From positions 1 through 64,000 of the forward strand of contig UPYT01000018.1 of the NCBI GenBank assembly GCA_900538475.1: a stretch of 64,000 nucleotides of DNA. The letters run 5' to 3'. This DNA comes from an uncultured Clostridium sp. (GTDB lineage: Bacteria > Bacillota > Clostridia > Lachnospirales > Lachnospiraceae). The translations under genes were made by a program, and so were the position numbers. Shown one piece after another: positions 50,020 to 59,960 of the stretch (position 1 is its first letter; each line of letters begins with the position of its first letter). Below the pieces are notes generated by a model. That model had not been told where the DNA came from, ran no database searches, and saw only the letters and a program-made list of their open reading frames with translations.

Positions 50020-50931
50020 ATGGGAAGTCTGTACGACGATGACGACGAGGAATTTGATCTGGCTGCTGTAGAGGCACGCCATGAGGAGCTGGAAGCGCTG
50101 GAGGCACTGGATACCAGAGAAGGACAGCTGGTGTTGGATATTCCAGGCTGTCAGAATATCACGGACGAGAAAAATCCGGATGGAATATATCCAGAAAGTG
50201 ACTGGGAAGCGATTGTGGAGGCTGTGCTGTTTACAATGGGAAATTCCGTAGAACTTCGGCAGCTGGCAGCGGCTATTGATCAAAGTGAGAATGTGGCCCG
50301 CCGGGTTGTGACAAGCCTTCAAAAACGGTATCAGAAGGAAAACAGAGGGATGCAGATTATCGAACTGGAGAATGCCTATCAGATGTGTACCAGAGCAGAA
50401 TATTATGAGAATCTGATTCGCGTGGCTTCCGCTCCCAAAAAGCATGTGCTGACGGATGTGGTTCTGGAGACTCTTTCTATTATCGCCTACAAGCAGCCGG
50501 TGACAAAAATGGAAATTTCAAAAATCAGAGGCGTATCCTCCGATCATGCTGTAAACCGACTGGTAGAGTATGGTCTTGTATACGAGGCGGGAAGGCTGGA
50601 CGCCCCCGGCCGGCCGGCTCTGTTTGCAACAACAGAAGAATTCCTGCGCCGGTTTGGCGTAGGTTCTACAACGGATCTTCCTACAATGAATCCGGAACAG
50701 GAGGAGGAGATCCGTCAGGAGGTAGAGGAAGAACTTCAGATGAAGCTGAATGAAATGGGCGCACTGGAAAACGGGAACGAGGATGATGCTCTGGATCTGG
50801 AGGAAGCAGTGGAACGGGCCATGGAAGAAGAAACTCAGGACGCGGAGGAAAGACCTCAGGACATGGCTGAGGGGGATGCGGAAGCAGAAAACCAGGAAAT
50901 TTTAAGGGAGGATAAGGAAGAAGATGCCTGA
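50020..50931 (+). CDS. scpB: Segregation and condensation protein B
   Basis: A 303-aa partner of ScpA. Core tandem winged-helix domains lie near 65-225 ([64 protein letters not shown]). It has an unusually long acidic head (about 1-60) and a glutamate-rich tail (about 235-303). It ends 8 bp inside the dut gene. Confidence 0.95.
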   Translation: MGSLYDDDDEEFDLAAVEARHEELEALEALDTREGQLVLDIPGCQNITDEKNPDGIYPESDWEAIVEAVLFTMGNSVELRQLAAAIDQSENVARRVVTSLQKRYQKENRGMQIIELENAYQMCTRAEYYENLIRVASAPKKHVLTDVVLETLSIIAYKQPVTKMEISKIRGVSSDHAVNRLVEYGLVYEAGRLDAPGRPALFATTEEFLRRFGVGSTTDLPTMNPEQEEEIRQEVEEELQMKLNEMGALENGNEDDALDLEEAVERAMEEETQDAEERPQDMAEGDAEAENQEILREDKEEDA

Positions 50932-51358
50932 TATTAAAATCAAATATTTAACAGATAAAATAGAAAAGCTTACTTATATTGGAGGAAAGTCCGACTGGAT
51001 TGATCTGCGGGCGGCAGAGGATGTGGAACTGAAGGCTGGAGAGTTCCGGCTGATTCCTCTTGGTGTTGCCATGGAGCTGCCAAAGGGCTATGAGGCCCAC
51101 ATTGTTCCCAGAAGCAGCACCTATAAGAATTTCGGTGTAATTCAGACAAATCACATGGGTGTAGTAGATGAAACCTACTGCGGAGATAATGATCAGTGGT
51201 TTTTCCCTGCCTATGCTTTAAGAGATACAAAAATTATGACCGGGGATCGAATCTGCCAGTTCCGTATTATGGAGCATCAGCCGGCAATCCGGTTTGAAGA
51301 GGTCGAAAGTCTGGAAAATGAAGACCGGGGCGGAATTGGAAGCACCGGCAGAAAGTAG
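50924..51358 (+). CDS. dut: dUTP diphosphatase
   Basis: A 144-aa trimeric-type dUTPase: motif 1 [14 protein letters not shown], motif 2 [11 protein letters not shown], motif 3 [10 protein letters not shown], motif 4 GDRICQFRI, motif 5 [10 protein letters not shown]. It hydrolyses dUTP to dUMP. ATG 50924 overlaps scpB by 8 bp. The final glycine-rich motif is intact. Confidence 0.93.
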   Translation: MPDIKIKYLTDKIEKLTYIGGKSDWIDLRAAEDVELKAGEFRLIPLGVAMELPKGYEAHIVPRSSTYKNFGVIQTNHMGVVDETYCGDNDQWFFPAYALRDTKIMTGDRICQFRIMEHQPAIRFEEVESLENEDRGGIGSTGRK

Positions 51359-52529
51359 TGAGGCTGTGGATAAGAAAGAAAAAGAAACAGATGTAAGAAA
51401 GCAGGCAGCTGCTTCCCGTCCCAGGTTTCGGGGAGAGATTCAGTACGAGCAGCTGGAACAGCAGAGAGCGGCTGCAGAGAGCGCACCGGGTTCTACTGTG
51501 AGAATCCTTCGAACCGGGGGGAGAAGTACGGCAGCAGAGCGGGAGGATTACCGCCGCGTGCAGCCGCAGCAGCAGGGTGCTTTATCTCGGCCCGTGCGGC
51601 AGGCACAGCCAGTGCGGCAGACACAGCCCGTGCAGTCGTCGGGGGTATCTCGGTCAGGCAGAGGGGGGCAGACGTCTGGAAGAAATCAGACATCCCAAAG
51701 CAGGGCAGAGGGAAGCATGTCATCAGGAAGAGCTGCAGGCAGAACCGGTACAGCCGTTTCAGGAAGGCAGTCCCGGCCGGCAGCAGGAGAGCGTCCCAGA
51801 TTTCATCCTGCGAAAGAACAGCAGGAGTATGGAAAAAACAGAGCTCGCGCGGCAGCTGTCCGCCGGAAGAAAAAAAGGCAGAGAAGGGCTTTTTGGGGCG
51901 CAGGACTTTTGATCCTTGCTCTGGCGGCAGGAGGCGCAGGATTTGGTCTGGTTCGCTGGAAGGCAGGCAGTAAGAAGAGGGAGCTGGCGGAACAAGGGGT
52001 AATGGCTATGAACGTCGGCGATTACGAGACAGCAATTACAGTCTTTGATCAGGCCCTGGAAGGCTCTGGAAAACGAATTGGCAATTTTGAAGAGGACGTA
52101 TTGTTTAACCGGGCAGAGGCAGAATATAAGCAGGGGGATTTTGCAGCAGCTCTTGCTACTTATCAGATTATATTAAATGCGGATTCAGAGAATGAAATGG
52201 CCAGACAGGGGGCGGCTCTTTGTCTGGCAGAAGCAGGAGAATGGGATCAGGCCTTGACTCTTGGGGTTCTTCAGAGCCAGATTTACAGCCGGATGGCGGC
52301 TGCACAGATCGAGGCAGGACAGTATGAGGAGGCTATGCAGACCATCGCTCAGGGAAGAAGTCTTCCAGACCAGTCGGCTGCCAGAAATCTGGATTTTAAT
52401 GAAGCAGTGATTCGGGAAAAGCAGGGGGATTTTGCAGCAGCCCTGGAGCTGTTTGAGGCCTATCGGGAAAAATACGGGGCTGACGAGGCTGCAGAGCGGG
52501 AAATTATCTTTTTAAAGTCCCGTCAGTAA
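51318..52529 (+). CDS. Membrane-anchored TPR protein
   Basis: About 403 aa: a long Gln/Arg/Ser-rich disordered cytoplasmic part (to about 180), a basic KKKRQRR stretch, one transmembrane helix (about 191-212, [19 protein letters not shown]), then TPR-like repeats (about 225-395; [51 protein letters not shown]). Start uncertain: ATG 51318 overlaps dut, GTG 51366 is an alternative. Probably presents TPRs outside the cell for envelope assembly; partners unknown. Confidence 0.75.
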   Translation: MKTGAELEAPAESSEAVDKKEKETDVRKQAAASRPRFRGEIQYEQLEQQRAAAESAPGSTVRILRTGGRSTAAEREDYRRVQPQQQGALSRPVRQAQPVRQTQPVQSSGVSRSGRGGQTSGRNQTSQSRAEGSMSSGRAAGRTGTAVSGRQSRPAAGERPRFHPAKEQQEYGKNRARAAAVRRKKKRQRRAFWGAGLLILALAAGGAGFGLVRWKAGSKKRELAEQGVMAMNVGDYETAITVFDQALEGSGKRIGNFEEDVLFNRAEAEYKQGDFAAALATYQIILNADSENEMARQGAALCLAEAGEWDQALTLGVLQSQIYSRMAAAQIEAGQYEEAMQTIAQGRSLPDQSAARNLDFNEAVIREKQGDFAAALELFEAYREKYGADEAAEREIIFLKSRQ

Positions 52530-52547
52530 AGCGAATAAGGAGATAGA

Positions 52548-53801
52548 ATGGCAGATTTATTTGAGATCAAAGAAGCTGAGGAGCGGGTGATCCTGATTGC
52601 CGTCAGTGTAAATGAGGAGGAGGACACAGCTGCATCCTTAGATGAGCTGGAGGAGCTGGTAAAAACGGCAGGAGCCTTTACGGTAGGAAAAGTGATCCAG
52701 AATCGAGAGCGGATTCATCCTGGAACCTATCTGGGAAAAGGAAAGATAGAAGAGGTAAAGGAGCTGATCTGGGAACTGGGAGCTACAGGCGTTGTCTGTG
52801 ACGATGAGCTGTCCCCGGCTCAGATGAGAAACCTGGAGGATGCTCTGGATACAAAGGTGATGGATCGAACCATGGTGATTCTTGATATTTTTGCCTCCCG
52901 TGCAACTACCAGCGAGGGAAAGATTCAGGTTGAACTGGCACAGCTGAAATACAGGGCAGCTCGTCTGGTAGGACTGCGGAGCTCCCTTTCCCGTCTGGGC
53001 GGCGGAATCGGTACAAGAGGACCAGGTGAGAAAAAGCTGGAGATGGACCGCCGTCTGATTCATGAGCGGATTAGCCAGCTGAAATCGGAGCTGGAAACAG
53101 TGAAGCGTCACCGTGACGTGATCCGCAGACAGAGAGAAAAGCAGCACACGCCTGTGGCAGCTATTGTAGGCTATACCAATGCAGGAAAATCAACCTTGTT
53201 GAACAAGCTTACGGATGCGGGAATTCTGGCTGAGGACAAGCTGTTTGCCACCCTGGATCCGACGACCAGGGGACTGGAGCTAGAGAGCGGGCAGCAGATT
53301 TTGCTGACTGATACGGTAGGTTTTATCCGGAAGCTGCCGCATCACCTGATTGAAGCATTTAAAAGTACTCTGGAGGAGGCGCGTTACAGTGATATGATTC
53401 TCCATGTAGTGGACTGCTCCAATCCCAATATGGATATGCAGATGCATGTGGTTTATGAAACCTTACGGGAGCTGAAGGTGGAGGATAAAACCATTATCAC
53501 TGTATTTAACAAGATTGACAAAAAAACAGATGGGGAATATCCCAGAGATCTCCAGTCAGATTATCAGATTCAGATTTCTGCAAAAACAGGAGAAGGATTA
53601 GACCAGCTTATAAGTACCCTGGAAAAAGTTCTGAGAAGTCAGAAAATATATCTGGAACGCCTGTTTTCGTACAGTGAAGCAGGAAAGATTCAGACCATAA
53701 GAAAATATGGAGAGCTGATTTCCGAGGAGTATCAGGGAGATGGAATCTATGTAAAAGCGTATGTTCCCGCAGAATTTTTTGCAGCAGTCATGGAAAAATA
53801 A
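52548..53801 (+). CDS. hflX: Ribosome-associated GTPase HflX
   Basis: A 417-aa GTPase. The N-terminal HflX domain has HPGTYLGKGKIEE and TSEGKIQVELAQLKYRAARL; GIGTRGPGEKKLEMDRR follows. The G domain has GYTNAGKST (about 206-214), DTVGFI, NKID and SAKTGEG. It splits stalled ribosomes under stress. ATG 52548 after AAGGAGATAGA. Confidence 0.95.
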   Translation: MADLFEIKEAEERVILIAVSVNEEEDTAASLDELEELVKTAGAFTVGKVIQNRERIHPGTYLGKGKIEEVKELIWELGATGVVCDDELSPAQMRNLEDALDTKVMDRTMVILDIFASRATTSEGKIQVELAQLKYRAARLVGLRSSLSRLGGGIGTRGPGEKKLEMDRRLIHERISQLKSELETVKRHRDVIRRQREKQHTPVAAIVGYTNAGKSTLLNKLTDAGILAEDKLFATLDPTTRGLELESGQQILLTDTVGFIRKLPHHLIEAFKSTLEEARYSDMILHVVDCSNPNMDMQMHVVYETLRELKVEDKTIITVFNKIDKKTDGEYPRDLQSDYQIQISAKTGEGLDQLISTLEKVLRSQKIYLERLFSYSEAGKIQTIRKYGELISEEYQGDGIYVKAYVPAEFFAAVMEK

Positions 53802-53844
53802 GATTTTTTCCAGTCATAATATATTTATTAGAAAATATCATAAA

Positions 53845-53860
53845 ACACAATATCTATGTT
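53845..53860. promoter_or_regulatory. NrdR-like box 1
   Basis: ACACAATATCTATGTT: its left half fits the NrdR consensus (ACACWATATATWGTGT) fully, its right half weakly. It starts exactly 31 bp before box 2. Confidence 0.6.
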
Positions 53861-53875
53861 TTTATTTTGACGAGA

Positions 53876-53891
53876 AAACAAGATATTGTGT
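53876..53891. promoter_or_regulatory. NrdR-like box 2
   Basis: AAACAAGATATTGTGT matches the consensus at about 13 of 16 positions with a perfect right half, and overlaps the -35 region. Confidence 0.65.
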
Positions 53892-53914
53892 TTTGTTTTG
53901 TGATTTGCTATAAT
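53886..53914 (+). promoter_or_regulatory. Promoter of nrdD
   Basis: TTGTGT (53886-53891), a 17-bp spacer and perfect TATAAT (53909-53914), 58 bp before the start codon. Confidence 0.7.
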
Positions 53915-53972
53915 AATCCCATAGCGCCGTCAGAAACCGGATATGGTTTGAAGGCAAGAAGGGGGTTTTTAT

Positions 53973-56372
53973 ATGATCAGTGTGGTAAAACGTGACGGAG
54001 AAATAGCAGAATTTTCCCTGAATAAGATAACAGAAGCAATTAAGAAGGCTTTTCGGGCAACGGGAAAGGAGTACAACAACGAGATTTTAGAGCTTCTTTC
54101 TCTTCGCGTTACCTCTGATTTCCAGAGTAAACTGGAGAATGGCAATATTTCTGTAGAACAGATTCAGGACAGTGTGGAGCATGTGCTGGAGCAGACCGGC
54201 TACACGGATGTCGCCAAGGCTTATATCCTTTACCGGAAGCAGCGGGAGAAAATCCGCAACATGAAAAATACCATCCTGGATTATAAGGATGTAGTAAACA
54301 GCTATGTAAAGGTAGAGGACTGGCGGGTAAAAGAGAATTCAACCGTAACCTATTCCGTAGGCGGTCTGATTTTAAGTAATTCCGGGGCCATTACAGCCAA
54401 TTACTGGCTTTCAGAGATCTATGATCAGGAGATTGCCCAGGCTCATAGGAATGCGGACATTCACATTCACGATTTGTCGATGCTGACCGGCTACTGCGCC
54501 GGATGGTCTTTAAAGCAGCTTTTACTGGAAGGACTTGGCGGGATTCCCGGAAAGATTACCTCTTCTCCGGCGAAGCATTTGTCTGTTCTCTGCAATCAGA
54601 TGGTAAACTTTCTGGGAATTATGCAGAATGAATGGGCCGGCGCCCAGGCTTTTTCCTCGTTTGATACCTACCTGGCTCCCTTTGTCAAGGCAGATAATCT
54701 GTCCTACCGGGAAGTGAAAAAGTGCATTGAGTCCTTTATTTATGGAGTGAATACGCCCAGCCGCTGGGGAACCCAGGCGCCGTTTTCCAACATTACTCTG
54801 GACTGGACTGTTCCGGATGATATGGCAGAGCTTCCTGCGATTGTCGGCGGCAAAGAGATGGATTTCAAATACAAAGACTGTAAGCGGGAAATGGATATGG
54901 TTAACCGCGCCTTTATTGAAACGATGATAGAGGGAGATGCCAACGGACGGGGATTCCAGTACCCCATTCCTACCTATTCTATTACCAGAGATTTCGACTG
55001 GTCGGATACGGAAAATAACCGGCTGCTGTTTGAGATGACAGCCAAGTACGGCACTCCGTATTTTTCCAATTATATTAACAGCGATATGCAGCCCAGCGAT
55101 GTGCGCAGCATGTGCTGCCGTCTGAGGCTGGATCTGCGTGAGCTTCGAAGAAAAACAGGAGGCTTCTTTGGTTCTGGAGAGAGTACCGGATCCGTAGGCG
55201 TTGTGACCATCAATATGCCCAGGATTGCTTATCTTGCAAAAAATGAAGAGGATTTTTACGAGCGGCTGGATCACATGATGGACATTGCAGCCCGCTCTCT
55301 GAAGGTAAAGCGTGAGGTAATTACCAAGCTGTTACAGGGAGGTCTTTATCCTTATACAAGACGGTATCTTGGTTCCTTTGACAGTCATTTTTCCACCATT
55401 GGACTGATTGGAATGAATGAGGTGGGGCTCAATGCCAGCTGGCTGGGACGAGATATGACAGATCCGAAGACCCAGGTCTTCACGAAAGACGTACTGAACC
55501 ATATGCGGGATCGGTTGGTGATTTACCAGGAAGAATACGGTGATTTGTACAATCTGGAAGCAACTCCGGCAGAGTCCACTACCTACCGCCTTGCCAAGCA
55601 CGATGTACAGCGTTATCCCGATATCCGGACTGCAGGCTGCAAGGGGGATACGCCTTATTATACCAACAGTTCTCATCTGCCTGTGGATTGTACGGCTGAT
55701 ATTTTTGAGGCTCTTGATATTCAGGACGAGCTGCAGACTCTTTATACTTCAGGAACCGTGTTCCACGCTTTTTTGGGAGAGAAGCTTCCTGACTGGAAGG
55801 CAGCAGCTCGCCTGGTACGAACGATTGCGGAGAACTACAAGCTGCCATATTACACCATTTCACCAACCTATTCCATCTGTCAGGAGCATGGTTATCTGAT
55901 TGGGGAGCACAAGACCTGTCCCATCTGCGGCAGAGAGGCTGAGGTGTACAGCAGGATTACAGGATATTACCGACCGGTGAAGAACTGGAATGAAGGAAAA
56001 ACTCAGGAGTACAAGAATCGCACGACCTACGATGTAGCTCATTCTGTGCTGCGGAAGAATCCGGAAGCCTCAGAACGGGTAAAGGAAGCAGTGAGACAAA
56101 GCAAATTGGAAAACGGTTTTGAATACACAGGAGAAAACGGGCAGGAGCAGATCGCATACCTGTTTACAACAAAAACATGTCCCAACTGTAAAATGGCGAA
56201 GGAATTTCTGCGGAATGTGCCTTATCAGACAGTTGATGCGGAAGAAAATCCTGACATTACCATGAAATTCGGCGTGATGCAGGCGCCAACGCTGGTAGTT
56301 GTAAAGGACGGGAAAATTGAAAAATTTGTAAATGCATCGAATATCCGGAAATTTGCGGAAACAAGGGAATGA
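53973..56372 (+). CDS. nrdD: Anaerobic ribonucleotide reductase with fused glutaredoxin domain
   Basis: A 799-aa class III reductase making deoxynucleotides without oxygen. ATP-cone about 1-90; catalytic barrel about 100-620; zinc site CQEHG...CPICG near 631-652; glycyl radical loop RITGYYRPV with Gly664. After a linker, residues about 727-799 form a thioredoxin/glutaredoxin-like domain with CPNC (736-739) and cis-proline region QAPTLVVV. That domain probably recycles the enzyme's disulfide. ATG 53973 after AGAAGGGGG. The activase gene nrdG is not in the window. Confidence 0.94.
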   Translation: MISVVKRDGEIAEFSLNKITEAIKKAFRATGKEYNNEILELLSLRVTSDFQSKLENGNISVEQIQDSVEHVLEQTGYTDVAKAYILYRKQREKIRNMKNTILDYKDVVNSYVKVEDWRVKENSTVTYSVGGLILSNSGAITANYWLSEIYDQEIAQAHRNADIHIHDLSMLTGYCAGWSLKQLLLEGLGGIPGKITSSPAKHLSVLCNQMVNFLGIMQNEWAGAQAFSSFDTYLAPFVKADNLSYREVKKCIESFIYGVNTPSRWGTQAPFSNITLDWTVPDDMAELPAIVGGKEMDFKYKDCKREMDMVNRAFIETMIEGDANGRGFQYPIPTYSITRDFDWSDTENNRLLFEMTAKYGTPYFSNYINSDMQPSDVRSMCCRLRLDLRELRRKTGGFFGSGESTGSVGVVTINMPRIAYLAKNEEDFYERLDHMMDIAARSLKVKREVITKLLQGGLYPYTRRYLGSFDSHFSTIGLIGMNEVGLNASWLGRDMTDPKTQVFTKDVLNHMRDRLVIYQEEYGDLYNLEATPAESTTYRLAKHDVQRYPDIRTAGCKGDTPYYTNSSHLPVDCTADIFEALDIQDELQTLYTSGTVFHAFLGEKLPDWKAAARLVRTIAENYKLPYYTISPTYSICQEHGYLIGEHKTCPICGREAEVYSRITGYYRPVKNWNEGKTQEYKNRTTYDVAHSVLRKNPEASERVKEAVRQSKLENGFEYTGENGQEQIAYLFTTKTCPNCKMAKEFLRNVPYQTVDAEENPDITMKFGVMQAPTLVVVKDGKIEKFVNASNIRKFAETRE

Positions 56373-56393
56373 TGGATATAGAAGAAACAACAT

Positions 56394-56419
56394 CAGGGCT
56401 GGTCTTTGAACCAGCCCTG
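56394..56419. terminator. Hairpin between convergent nrdD and SIMPL genes
   Basis: A perfect 10-bp stem CAGGGCTGGT/ACCAGCCCTG with a 6-nt loop. Weak T-tracts either side. Confidence 0.65.
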
Positions 56420-56432
56420 GTAGATCAAAAGC

Positions 56433-57218
56433 TTAAGGATTCATTCCAAAATCTACAGTGACGGTGGCCTTGACGCTAAGCTGTCCTGGCATAACAGCCA
56501 TATCGGCAGCAGATTCCATTTTAGCGCCTGCTCCGTATGTCAATGTATCGGAATTGGAATACCGGGCAGCAGGATTGTAGCCCTGTTCCTCAACGTGAAG
56601 AATACCAGATAAGGTTCTTCCTCCTGCCTGGGCAATGGTTTCTGCCTTTGTCTGGGCGGCAGCGACCGCCTTTTCCAGAGCTTCCTGATAAGCAGCATCG
56701 TAATTGCTTGAGAAATAGTCAACCGATTCAATTCCATTAACTCCAGCTTCCACAGACTGAGAAATGATGGCGCCTGCCTGATCCACAGGAATATCAGAAA
56801 CCGTAAGAGAGGTGGTCATCTCGTATCCAGTGATCTCCCGGTTGTCAGAATTCCAGTTGTGAATAGGCTGAAGTCCATAGGCGGTGGTTTTAATAGAGGT
56901 TTCTTCCACCCCAAGTCCTTTCAGGGTTTCAATGGCCTTATTCAGATCCAGGCTGTTGGCTTCCTGACAGGCAGAAGCAGTAGCTGCTCTTGTATAAATT
57001 GAGTAGGTGATCCGGGCCATATCAGGAGTGATTTTGACCTCCTCTGTGCCAGTAACGGTAATCGTATTCGAATTATCTGCATTTTGAACCTGGATGGTTT
57101 CTGGAAAGGGAACTGCAGTCTGTGTTCCAGCGCCGCATCCGGAGGCAGCCAAGGCAGAACCCAGAACGGCGGCAGTAAGGCCTGCTGTAAGAATCCATTT
57201 TTTTCTGTTTGTAATCAT
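56433..57218 (-). CDS. SIMPL-domain lipoprotein
   Basis: A 261-aa exported protein. A signal peptide ends in a lipobox (LAASGC, Cys28), so it should be lipid-anchored outside the membrane. The rest is a SIMPL (DUF541) domain: ITVTGTEEVKITPDMARITYSIYT near the start and AVAAAQTKAETIAQAGGRTLSGILHV further on. Function is unclear; relatives occur at the envelope. ATG 57218, minus strand. Confidence 0.88.
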   Translation of the reverse strand: MITNRKKWILTAGLTAAVLGSALAASGCGAGTQTAVPFPETIQVQNADNSNTITVTGTEEVKITPDMARITYSIYTRAATASACQEANSLDLNKAIETLKGLGVEETSIKTTAYGLQPIHNWNSDNREITGYEMTTSLTVSDIPVDQAGAIISQSVEAGVNGIESVDYFSSNYDAAYQEALEKAVAAAQTKAETIAQAGGRTLSGILHVEEQGYNPAARYSNSDTLTYGAGAKMESAADMAVMPGQLSVKATVTVDFGMNP

Positions 57219-57381
57219 TATTATCCTCCCTTCGCCTAATCGGCATTGCAGCTTTTTTCATTGCTGCTTTTTATATCTAGATCATACCAGAAATGGAAAA
57301 TAACTGTATTTCTTTTCCCTTAAAGAAATAGGTAAGTTTTATTACAAAAGTCAAAATAATTCTTTCAGTCAGGAATTGTTA

Positions 57382-58671
57382 TCAGCCATATAGTTCTCCG
57401 ATACCGGAGACAGCCACGTAGATGTGGGATATTTTATACCAGGTGGAAAAATCGATAACTCCTGTCTGAGGAAGGCCAAACACAGACTGGAACTGCCGGA
57501 CTGCTGCTGCAGTAGCAGGGCCATAAATGCCGTCTGGAGTGATGCGGGGGATAGCAGTATAAACAGTAGAAATTGCAGCAAGCTGCTCCTGAACCTGCAT
57601 TACCTTCTGTCCGGAGGAGCCGTAGGTCAGATCATAGCCAGGCCAGGAGGCTGGAATTCCGGAGATTTCCTCGGCGGTATTGACGTACATATCGTCTCCA
57701 TAGAAATGGCGGAGAATACTGATGGGACTGTAGCCCTGCTCGCCAAGGCTGCAGGAGCCCCACTGGGTCATCCAGCCGCGTTCCAGACACTGAACCTGGC
57801 GCCCATCGCAGTACTGGGTCAGAATAGGCTGGCGCACATCTGGACGGGAAAGATAGTTATCAAAGATTTCATCTACAATAACAGAAATGCTCTCATAAAT
57901 ATTTCTTCCGGGAATCCATTTGTGATCAAAGGCAGTGGAGGAGGTAATGGTAAAATCATAGCCCCTGTTTCGGTAATGCTCAGTGAAAACCCGGTTCAGG
58001 GTAAAGCTCATAATAGCCAGTACATTGGCAGTAATGGTCGCCTGAGGCCAGGTGGCGTAGATTTCACTGGAAGCTACATTTTTAATATAGTCTCTGTACG
58101 GCACATAATAATCAGATGCAGAGGTATCTGTGGGAACACCGTCATGAACTACAATGGTCTGGGGAACTACAACGCGGCTTAAAACAATTTCTCCAGATTC
58201 TCCTACAGGCTGGATCTCCGGCTCTGCAATTTTCGGAGGATAGGAGCCGTAAAGGGTGTGATCCGGAATTACGACAGGCTTTACTGCAGCAGGATCGGTT
58301 TCCGGCTCCATCCGAACGGGCTGAATGGCAACGGAATCTGCCAGAATCTCAGTTCCGTCAATCCGGACGGTTTTAAAACCGGGGGCTGTAATTTCCAGAT
58401 TATATTCTGCATAAGGGCGGATACCGGATTCCGGATCCAGGCTGTATTCCACAGGGGGCGCTTCCAGAGAGATTTCCGGTGTCTGCCCGGAACGATCGGT
58501 ATCTGCCTGTTCCAGAGGCCTTAGGGGAGCGTCAGTTCTGGAAACAGAGATTTTGGCATTTTGAACAGGAAAATTGTTTTCGATGTTTACAACATTGACC
58601 TGGAGAAAACCACGGCCGGTTCGAGCTTCGGCTGCCGTCATATCCTTTCTCCAAAAGGAATTTATTTTCAT
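57382..58671 (-). CDS. SpoIID-like and peptidoglycan-binding protein
   Basis: A 429-aa protein. A carboxypeptidase-regulatory-like beta domain lies near 15-125. A SpoIID-type segment (about 190-300; YIKNVASSEIYATWPQATITANVLAIMSFTLNRVFTEHY) follows. A C-terminal peptidoglycan-binding domain 1 (about 350-420) has YGSSGQKVMQVQEQL and PDGIYGPATAAAVRQFQ. No signal peptide was found, so export is uncertain. ATG 58671 has GAGGATCTT upstream; TTG 58686 also fits. Likely tied to the spore or vegetative wall. Confidence 0.8.
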   Translation of the reverse strand: MKINSFWRKDMTAAEARTGRGFLQVNVVNIENNFPVQNAKISVSRTDAPLRPLEQADTDRSGQTPEISLEAPPVEYSLDPESGIRPYAEYNLEITAPGFKTVRIDGTEILADSVAIQPVRMEPETDPAAVKPVVIPDHTLYGSYPPKIAEPEIQPVGESGEIVLSRVVVPQTIVVHDGVPTDTSASDYYVPYRDYIKNVASSEIYATWPQATITANVLAIMSFTLNRVFTEHYRNRGYDFTITSSTAFDHKWIPGRNIYESISVIVDEIFDNYLSRPDVRQPILTQYCDGRQVQCLERGWMTQWGSCSLGEQGYSPISILRHFYGDDMYVNTAEEISGIPASWPGYDLTYGSSGQKVMQVQEQLAAISTVYTAIPRITPDGIYGPATAAAVRQFQSVFGLPQTGVIDFSTWYKISHIYVAVSGIGELYG

Positions 58672-58753
58672 AAGATCCTCACACAATCTGTTTCTAAAGT
58701 ATATCGGTAAAGGTTAAGAAAAATGTATGGATATATTTTTTCTTAACAATGGC

Positions 58754-58782
58754 TTGAAAATGCAAATAAAATCATGTATAAT
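58754..58782 (+). promoter_or_regulatory. Promoter of carAB
   Basis: TTGAAA (58754-58759), a 17-bp spacer and TATAAT (58777-58782), about 83 bp before carA. Confidence 0.8.
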
Positions 58783-58790
58783 CTTATCAA

Positions 58791-58816
58791 TTTGGGCACA
58801 AGTCAGACAGCCCAAA
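58791..58816 (+). promoter_or_regulatory. Stem-loop in the carAB leader
   Basis: TTTGGGC (58791-58797) pairs with GCCCAAA (58810-58816) near the expected transcription start. It may be a regulatory leader; no full PyrR attenuator was recognised. Confidence 0.45.
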
Positions 58817-58865
58817 AGAACATATATTCTACGCAACCTGGAACAGAAAGGAAAGGTACCAACAT

Positions 58866-59960
58866 ATGAAAGCATTTCTTATTCTGGAAGACGGAACTGT
58901 TTTTACAGGAACCAGCATTGGTTCAGCCAGAGAGGCAGTCAGCGAGATTGTGTTTAACACATCTATGACCGGTTATCTGGAGGTATTGACTGACCCATCC
59001 TACGCAGGTCAGGCAGTTGTAATGACCTATCCCTTGATTGGCAATTATGGCATTTGTTATGATGATATGGAATCCGCCCGGCCGTGGCCTGACGGTTTTA
59101 TTGTACGTGAATTATCCAGACTCCCCAGCAATTTCCGGTGTGAGGATACTATTCAGAATTTTCTTGAGAAAAATGATATTCCCGGCATCAGCGGAATAGA
59201 TACAAGAGCGCTCACTAAAATATTAAGAGAAAAGGGAACCATGAACGGTATGATTACGACCAGAGAGTATGAGGATCTGGAAGAGCCAATCAGCCGTATT
59301 AAGGCATATTCTGTAAAGGGCGTTGTAAAGGCAACCTCCTGTAAAGAGAAATATGTGCTGGAGCCAGAAGACAGCAAGCTGCAGGAGCCTGTACGCCGGG
59401 TTGCACTTCTGGACCTGGGAGCAAAGAAAAATATTGCCCGCTCTCTGGTTGAGCGTGGCTGCGAGGTAACGGTTTATCCCTGTGATACACCGGCAGAAGA
59501 GATTCTGGCATCCTGTCCCGATGGCATTATGCTGTCAAATGGACCGGGAGATCCCAAGGAAAATACAGAGATTATCCGGGAAATCCGGAAGCTGTATGAG
59601 TCCGATACACCGATTTTTGCGATCTGTCTTGGTCATCAGCTGATGGCGCTGGCAACAGGAGCAGACACCTTCAAACTGAAATATGGACACAGGGGAGGAA
59701 ATCATCCGGTTAAGGATCTGGAAACCGGACGAGTATACATTTCTTCTCAGAACCACGGCTATGCGGTAGATCCGGAAAGCCTGGATCCGTCCGTGGCAGT
59801 TCCCGCATTCGTCAATGTAAATGACAAAACCAATGAGGGACTGAAGTACACAGGAAAAAATATTTTTACCGTTCAGTATCATCCGGAGGCATGCCCCGGA
59901 CCATTGGACTCTGGATATCTGTTTGACCGGTTTATGAAGATGATGGGAGGGAATGAATAA
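58866..59960 (+). CDS. carA: Carbamoyl-phosphate synthase small (glutaminase) subunit
   Basis: A 364-aa class I glutamine amidotransferase. The N-terminal domain starts [14 protein letters not shown]; the amidotransferase domain has [15 protein letters not shown] with the catalytic cysteine and [11 protein letters not shown] with His and Glu. It feeds ammonia to CarB for pyrimidine and arginine synthesis. ATG 58866 follows AAAGGAAAGGTACC. The stop overlaps carB's start by one base. Confidence 0.97.
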   Translation: MKAFLILEDGTVFTGTSIGSAREAVSEIVFNTSMTGYLEVLTDPSYAGQAVVMTYPLIGNYGICYDDMESARPWPDGFIVRELSRLPSNFRCEDTIQNFLEKNDIPGISGIDTRALTKILREKGTMNGMITTREYEDLEEPISRIKAYSVKGVVKATSCKEKYVLEPEDSKLQEPVRRVALLDLGAKKNIARSLVERGCEVTVYPCDTPAEEILASCPDGIMLSNGPGDPKENTEIIREIRKLYESDTPIFAICLGHQLMALATGADTFKLKYGHRGGNHPVKDLETGRVYISSQNHGYAVDPESLDPSVAVPAFVNVNDKTNEGLKYTGKNIFTVQYHPEACPGPLDSGYLFDRFMKMMGGNE

